From Allobosea sp. LC85 (lineage in GTDB: Bacteria > Pseudomonadota > Alphaproteobacteria > Rhizobiales > Beijerinckiaceae): DNA of 64,000 nucleotides. The notes below the pieces were generated by a model that did not search any database, was not told the DNA's origin, and worked only from the letters and a program-made list of their open reading frames with translations. The stretch spans positions 28,501-92,500 of the forward strand of contig NZ_JPKG01000023.1 in the NCBI RefSeq assembly GCF_000735605.1, given 5' to 3'. Position 1 is the stretch's first letter, and the number at the start of each line of letters is the position of its first letter. Shown here one piece after another: positions 59,829 to 64,000 of this stretch. The translations under genes and the position numbers were made by a program.

Positions 59829-60851
59829 ATGCGCAGAGACATTTCGGGGGAAGGGCAGGTTGCCGATGCTGCCTGGCCGGACGAGGACTGGAGCGCCGTA
59901 AACCCTGCTGATGCGGGCTGGTCCGCCGATGGCATCGACCGAATCTGGAGCTATGCCGACACGATCGCGACTGCGACGCTGATGATCGTGCAGGGCGGCC
60001 GCGTCGTCGCAAGCCGCGGCGATCTCGCTCATCGCTACCAGTGCCACTCGATCCGCAAGAGTTTCCTCAGCGCTCTCATCGGTATCCACGAAGGCGAGGG
60101 CACCATCGACCTCTCGCGCAGCTTGGCGCAGCTCGGAATCGACGACAAGGAAGGCCTGAGCGAACGCGAGAAGGCGGCCACGATCTACGACCTGCTGACG
60201 GCGCGGTCGGGCATCTTTCACCCTGCCGGGTACGAGTCTGCCTGGATGAAGTCGATCAAGGAGCCCCGCCATTCGCACGCGCCGGGTACCTTCTGGTCCT
60301 ATAACAACTGGGACTTCAACGCTCTCGGCACGATCTTCGGCGCGCTCACCGGTGCCGGCATCCACGATGACTTCCAGGAGCGCATCGCCCGGCCGCTTGG
60401 CATGCAGGATTTCCGCTTCGACGAAGAGCGCCGCGACGGCTGGATCGAGCCGGATGATTGCTCAGCGCACCCGGCCTACCCCTTCCGCATGTCGACGCGC
60501 GATCTCGCCCGCTTCGGCCTGATGTTCCTGCGGCAGGGCCGCTGGCGCAGCCGGCAGGTGGTGCCGGCCAACTGGGTGGCGACCAGTGTCCTGCCGCTTT
60601 CGGATGCAGGCCCGCGTGGCGGCTATGGCTATATGTGGTGGGTGTCGCGCTCCGGCGCCGGCTTCCCCGGCGTCGTGCTGCCGGAAGGTAGCTATAGCGC
60701 CCAGGGCGTCGGCGGGCAGTGCTGCCTTGTCATTCCCTCGCTTGATCTGGTGGTCGTGCACCGCGTCAACACCGACAAGAAGGGCGAGGAGGTCGACCGC
60801 TTCGCCTTCGGGCGCCTGCTGCGCCTCGTCCTCGACGCGCGCACGGGCTGA
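59829..60851 (+). CDS. Serine hydrolase, class C beta-lactamase family
   Basis: A 340-residue protein with the beta-lactamase/penicillin-recognising fold: SxxK in CHSIRKSFLSALIG, YxN in WSYNNWDFNALGT and a late GVGGQCCLV segment at the place of the usual KTG/HxG motif. No signal peptide is seen, so it is cytosolic, unlike true beta-lactamases. Related proteins include the nylon-oligomer hydrolase NylB and EstB-like esterases. Next to peptide importers it may cleave amide bonds of the imported ligand. The start follows GGGAGG. Confidence 0.85.
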   Translation: MRRDISGEGQVADAAWPDEDWSAVNPADAGWSADGIDRIWSYADTIATATLMIVQGGRVVASRGDLAHRYQCHSIRKSFLSALIGIHEGEGTIDLSRSLAQLGIDDKEGLSEREKAATIYDLLTARSGIFHPAGYESAWMKSIKEPRHSHAPGTFWSYNNWDFNALGTIFGALTGAGIHDDFQERIARPLGMQDFRFDEERRDGWIEPDDCSAHPAYPFRMSTRDLARFGLMFLRQGRWRSRQVVPANWVATSVLPLSDAGPRGGYGYMWWVSRSGAGFPGVVLPEGSYSAQGVGGQCCLVIPSLDLVVVHRVNTDKKGEEVDRFAFGRLLRLVLDARTG

Positions 60852-60900
60852 CGGGCGCGCCAGCCGTTCTCGTCATACTCATCGAAGAGCCGGAGAGCCT

Positions 60901-62265
60901 ATGTCGAGTGCCATCGAACGTATCGCGGCCTGGAGCCGGTCCGAACCCGTGTTCTCTTCCCTGGCTCGGGCGCGGGCACGTCATGCGATCGCCGATACGA
61001 TCGGCTGCATGATCGCCGGCGTCGACGACCAAGCGACGCAGTCGGTGCGTGCGGCGTTCGCCGGGAGCATCGGGCCATCCGGCGCAGCCGCGGTCATAGG
61101 CGGCGGCAGCGCACCGGAGGCGATCGCCGCCCTGGTGAACGGCACGGCGGCACATGCTCTCGATTATGACGACAACTTCCGGCCGGGGATCACGCATGCT
61201 TCCGCCGTGCTCGTGCCGGCCCTGCTTGCCGTCGCACACGGGCGGGGCGCGAGCGGGCGCAGCTTCGTCGACGCCTATCTCGTCGGGCTCGAGGCGCAAG
61301 CCGTGGTCGGGCGGGGCATCAATCCGGCGCATTACACGCTCGGCTGGCACGCGACCTCGACGGTTGGTGCCATCGGAACGGCAGCAGGCACGGCCTGGCT
61401 GATGGGGCTCGATGCGAGCGGCATCGCACGCGCCATGAGTGTCGCGGCAAGCATGGCGGCGGGACCCAAGGGGCAGTTCGGGACCCCGGCAAAGCCTCTG
61501 CATGCGGGGCTTGCTGCCCGCAATGCGGTTGACGCGGCTGCGCTTGCGGCAACTGGCATGACCGGTCGTCTCGACATCCTGGAATGCCCGATGGGGGTGG
61601 CCGAGCTGTTCGGTGATGCGAGCGCGGCGGGGTGGGCCGGGATGACCGTCGCCGAACCGCATGTCATCGAGAGCGAGGGACTCATTCCCAAGCGCCATCC
61701 TTGCTGCGGCTCCACGCATTACACGGTGGACGCGATCCTCGGGCTCAAGGCCGAACACGGCTTCACGAGCGCGGACGTGCTGGCGGTGGAGACGCTGGTC
61801 GGCATCGCGAATGCGCGCAACCTCGCCTATCCCGACCCGGAAGACGAGATGCAGGCGCGTTTCTCGATGCATTACTGCGTCGCGCTCGCGCTGCTGCAGG
61901 ACCGCTTGTCGCTCGCCGATTTCACGCCTGAGGCGGTGCAGCGCCAAGCCGTGCGCGAGCTCCTGCCCCGCACCGTCATGAGGGCCTATGACAAGAACGA
62001 GGAGGCTGTTGCCGGGCACCTGCCGCATCGGGTGACCGTGCAGCTTGCGGACGGGCGGATGCTGACCGCTGAGCGCTCCGAGGCAAAGGGCTCGATCGCG
62101 GACCCCTTCGACGACGTCGATCGCGAGGCAAAATTCCTCGATTGCTGCGCGGCCACGATGAATGAGGCCGAGATCGCGGCGCTCTATGATCAACTCGCCG
62201 GCATCGACGCTGCGGCCAATCTCAACTTCCTGTCCCCGGCATTGGTTGTGACACGCCGCGCATAG
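60901..62265 (+). CDS. MmgE/PrpD family protein
   Basis: A 454-residue protein of the 2-methylcitrate dehydratase/cis-aconitate decarboxylase/IdsEpimerase superfamily. Family landmarks are ADTIGCMIAGVDDQATQ, ALVNGTAAHALDYDDNFRPGITHAS (conserved Asp-Asp and His), GWHATSTVGAIGTAAGTA, FGTPAKPLHAGLAARNAV and KRHPCCGSTHYTVDAI. ATG 60901 follows GGAGAG. Its role beside peptide genes is unclear; some members act on imidodisuccinate-like compounds. The last 76 bp overlap the convergent LysR gene. Confidence 0.9.
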   Translation: MSSAIERIAAWSRSEPVFSSLARARARHAIADTIGCMIAGVDDQATQSVRAAFAGSIGPSGAAAVIGGGSAPEAIAALVNGTAAHALDYDDNFRPGITHASAVLVPALLAVAHGRGASGRSFVDAYLVGLEAQAVVGRGINPAHYTLGWHATSTVGAIGTAAGTAWLMGLDASGIARAMSVAASMAAGPKGQFGTPAKPLHAGLAARNAVDAAALAATGMTGRLDILECPMGVAELFGDASAAGWAGMTVAEPHVIESEGLIPKRHPCCGSTHYTVDAILGLKAEHGFTSADVLAVETLVGIANARNLAYPDPEDEMQARFSMHYCVALALLQDRLSLADFTPEAVQRQAVRELLPRTVMRAYDKNEEAVAGHLPHRVTVQLADGRMLTAERSEAKGSIADPFDDVDREAKFLDCCAATMNEAEIAALYDQLAGIDAAANLNFLSPALVVTRRA

Positions 62266-63212
62266 GAGAGCCTGCCCGGCATCGGGCGCTCAGGCGCGTC
62301 GGGCACGCCCAGGGACATGTTCTCATCGATGGCTGCCCAGAACCGCTCGGCACCCGGCCGGCTCGGCGTAGCGGCGCGGTAAAGGCGGATTTCAGCGGTC
62401 AGTTCCCAGGAAGGATCGGCTGTCGGGACGAGCAGGCCGCTGCGCAATTCCTCTGTGATCAGGCTTTCCGGGATCCAGGCCATGCCGCGCCCGGCCAGCA
62501 CCATGGCCTTGAGGCCGACCGACATCGGATTCTCATAGACGGTGACACGGGGGGCGGGCCGGTCGGCGAAGAGCTTCGCCAGACGACGGGCAAAGAACGA
62601 GCCGCTGCCGTAGCTGAGCATCCGGACGGGCTCTCCGGTGGGGCGGAAAGCATGCACCGGCCTGCCATCGGCGCCGGCGATCGAGACCGGGATCGCCCGT
62701 TCGGAGCCAAGCCGGCGATAGATGAAACGAGCGGGATCGAGCAGCAGCGGCACCGTCTCATGCGCATAGGTCAGCAGGAAATCGCATTCGCCCTGGTTCA
62801 GGACCGCGACATTGCCATCATAGGACGAATACTGGTCGCAGAACCGGGTCTTGAGCGAACCAAGCCGCTCCTCGATGCGGCGGACGAAGCCTGGAAAATA
62901 GGTCAGTGACAGGGTGTTAAGCGTGGCGAAGACCAGCACCTCCGCCGTGTCGTCATGCTGTTGGCGCGCCTCCTGCCGCGACGTCTGGACCAGTTTCAGG
63001 ATCTCGCGTGCCCGCGGCAGGAAGATCTTGCCCTCTTCCGTGATGCCGATCGGGTAGCTGCTGCGGTCGAACAAGGACAGGCCGAGCCAGCTCTCGAGCT
63101 GCCGGATCCGGCGGCTCAGGGCAGATTGCGTGACATTGCGCTCTCGGGCCGAGCGCGAGAAACTCAAGGTTGTCGAGAGGCTCACAAAGTCCTCCAGCCA
63201 CTTCAGCTCCAT
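62190..63212 (-). CDS. LysR-family regulator
   Basis: A 340-residue LTTR starting MELKWLEDFVSLSTTLSFSR, with the winged helix SARERNVTQSALSRRIRQLESWLG and an effector domain (LVFATLNTLSLTYFPGFVRRIEERLG). The LTTR fold ends near WAAIDENMSLGV; about 35 further residues run antisense through the end of the MmgE/PrpD gene. It faces the peptide locus convergently and may control it, but the promoter that it acts on is not adjacent. Confidence 0.88.
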   Translation of the reverse strand: MELKWLEDFVSLSTTLSFSRSARERNVTQSALSRRIRQLESWLGLSLFDRSSYPIGITEEGKIFLPRAREILKLVQTSRQEARQQHDDTAEVLVFATLNTLSLTYFPGFVRRIEERLGSLKTRFCDQYSSYDGNVAVLNQGECDFLLTYAHETVPLLLDPARFIYRRLGSERAIPVSIAGADGRPVHAFRPTGEPVRMLSYGSGSFFARRLAKLFADRPAPRVTVYENPMSVGLKAMVLAGRGMAWIPESLITEELRSGLLVPTADPSWELTAEIRLYRAATPSRPGAERFWAAIDENMSLGVPDAPERPMPGRLSYARRVTTNAGDRKLRLAAASMPAS

Positions 63213-63358
63213 CGCCACGCATCTCCCTCTCCGGCGGATGGCAACCTGCCATGCCGGACGCGACAAGCAAACAGCTTGCCGCGAACCGTACCGGGGAGGT
63301 GGACGCGTGGAGGAGCGGGGACCGGATGCGGACGGGGCTGGCCGCCGCAGCGCTTCCG

Positions 63359-64000
63359 CTAGCGGCGGAAGCCACCATGGAACCCGCCGCCACCACCGCC
63401 GTGGAATCCGCCTCCTCCGTGGAAGCCACCTCCTCCGTGGAAGCCTCCTCCACCATGGAAGCCTCCGCCCCCGGCAAACCTGCCGCCACCATGGAAGCCC
63501 CCGGCCCCGGCAAACCTGCCGCCGCCTCGGAAGTTTTCCATCCTCTCGCCATGGAAGCGGCCGATCTGCTCTCGGTCGAGATTGCGGATCTCGCCGCCAC
63601 CCGCATTGGCCCAGCGCCCGTTCTGGTGCTGCTCCCAGCCATTGCTCCCGCGGCGGAAGACCTCGCCATTGCGACCGGCATAGTGGTCATTCGCGCGTGG
63701 ATGATTGCGCGCGATGTTGCCGGCGTTCTGACGGATATTTCCGGCATTCTGGCGTAGATTGCCGGCGCGCTCGCCGAGTTCTCCCCGTGCACTCAGATTC
63801 GCGCGCGCATTGCCGAGATTGGCGCGCTGGCCGGGCGTGAGCCCGCCTCTGTTGGCGATGCGGGTGTCGACGCGGCTATGCACCGAGTTGTTCGTCCAGT
63901 GGTTGTAGATGTTGGCGTGGCTGAAGTTGAACTGGTTGAATGTATTGAAATTGTTGATCACCACGTTGTTGTGGCCCCAACCCCAGCCGCCGCCCCAGCC
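63359..64000 (-). CDS. Gly/His-rich repetitive protein, 5' part cut by window edge
   Basis: The frame is open from the right edge to 63359. The visible 213 residues begin GWGGGWGWGHNNVVINNFNT, followed by NHWTNNSVHSRVDTRIANRGG, an Asn/Arg/Gly-rich middle with the repeats GNLRQNAGNIRQNAGNIARN, and a C-terminus of (GGFHGGG)n repeats ending GFHGGFRR. Low-complexity proteins of this kind in Hyphomicrobiales often follow a DUF3300-like or signal-peptide domain and are secreted, but the N-terminal part is not visible. Function unknown. Confidence 0.7.
   Translation of the reverse strand, partial: GWGGGWGWGHNNVVINNFNTFNQFNFSHANIYNHWTNNSVHSRVDTRIANRGGLTPGQRANLGNARANLSARGELGERAGNLRQNAGNIRQNAGNIARNHPRANDHYAGRNGEVFRRGSNGWEQHQNGRWANAGGGEIRNLDREQIGRFHGERMENFRGGGRFAGAGGFHGGGRFAGGGGFHGGGGFHGGGGFHGGGGFHGGGGGGFHGGFRR
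63370..63510 (-). repeat. Tandem 15-18-bp repeats encoding Gly-Gly-Phe-His-Gly
   Basis: The plus strand shows repeated units of the form TCCGTGGAAGCC(A/T)CC between about 63405 and 63470, with looser copies on both sides. On the coding (minus) strand each gives GGFHGG. Such repeats expand and contract easily, so the length may vary between strains. Confidence 0.75.

Noticed and set aside
63359..63510. CRISPR-like array
   Set aside because: The repeats are 15-18 bp, contiguous and in frame with a Gly-rich protein; no spacers.

Overview
The window is a GC-rich chromosomal segment of an alphaproteobacterium, most likely a member of the Hyphomicrobiales and perhaps Bosea-like. This is an inference from gene content: a divergent putR/putA pair, a (2R)-ethylmalonyl-CoA mutase, an ArsR/SRPBCC/DUF1801 operon, many ABC transporters for organic nutrients, and GTG/TTG starts. 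I could not search a database, so the genus is not established.

Layout. 1-2.8 kb: proline catabolism (putA, cut by the left edge) with its Lrp-type regulator. 3-7.3 kb: an NMT1/SsuA-type ABC importer followed by an acyl-CoA synthetase. 7.3-11 kb, minus strand: D,D-carboxypeptidase, EamA exporter and CobW GTPase in one run. 11-16.7 kb: a second EamA protein, an ArsR-SRPBCC-membrane-DUF1801 operon, and thiolase plus MFS. 16.7-27.8 kb: mostly housekeeping and metabolic genes (BolA, M14 peptidase, J-domain protein, ethylmalonyl-CoA mutase, Lrp regulator with divergent PLP aminotransferase, RraA-like protein, comF-grxC-DUF1178, old yellow enzyme).

28-32.1 kb is the one clearly accessory region. 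It begins at a complete tRNA-Glu(CTC) and holds the eroded remains of an integrated element: an integrase-like N-terminal remnant, a PRC-barrel gene, a truncated gene pair with ATGA overlaps, a strikingly AT-rich two-TM membrane protein gene, a hicAB locus in which hicA carries two compensating frameshifts while hicB is intact, and a bifunctional primase-polymerase pseudogene.

32.2-42.9 kb is a catabolic operon behind a GntR regulator with two winged helices. It encodes a class III aminotransferase, a succinate-semialdehyde-type dehydrogenase, an alpha/beta hydrolase, two paralogous family-5 solute-binding proteins, a C45 Ntn-hydrolase, a nitrilase-family amidase and an HpcH/HpaI aldolase, but no permease or ATPase. 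It looks like a pathway for an amide-linked or omega-amino compound and is my best candidate for something undescribed.

43-50 kb: a PACE efflux protein with divergent LysR regulator, an AraC regulator with divergent Fsr-like MFS pump, and a PrpF-like isomerase with a Bug/TctC binding protein and divergent LysR. 50-62.3 kb: a peptide-use locus (proline iminopeptidase, S9 peptidase, M20 amidohydrolase, complete Dpp-type ABC transporter, class C beta-lactamase-fold hydrolase, MmgE/PrpD protein) closed by a convergent LysR gene. The right edge cuts a Gly/His-rich repetitive protein gene. No rRNA, CRISPR array or intact insertion sequence was seen.
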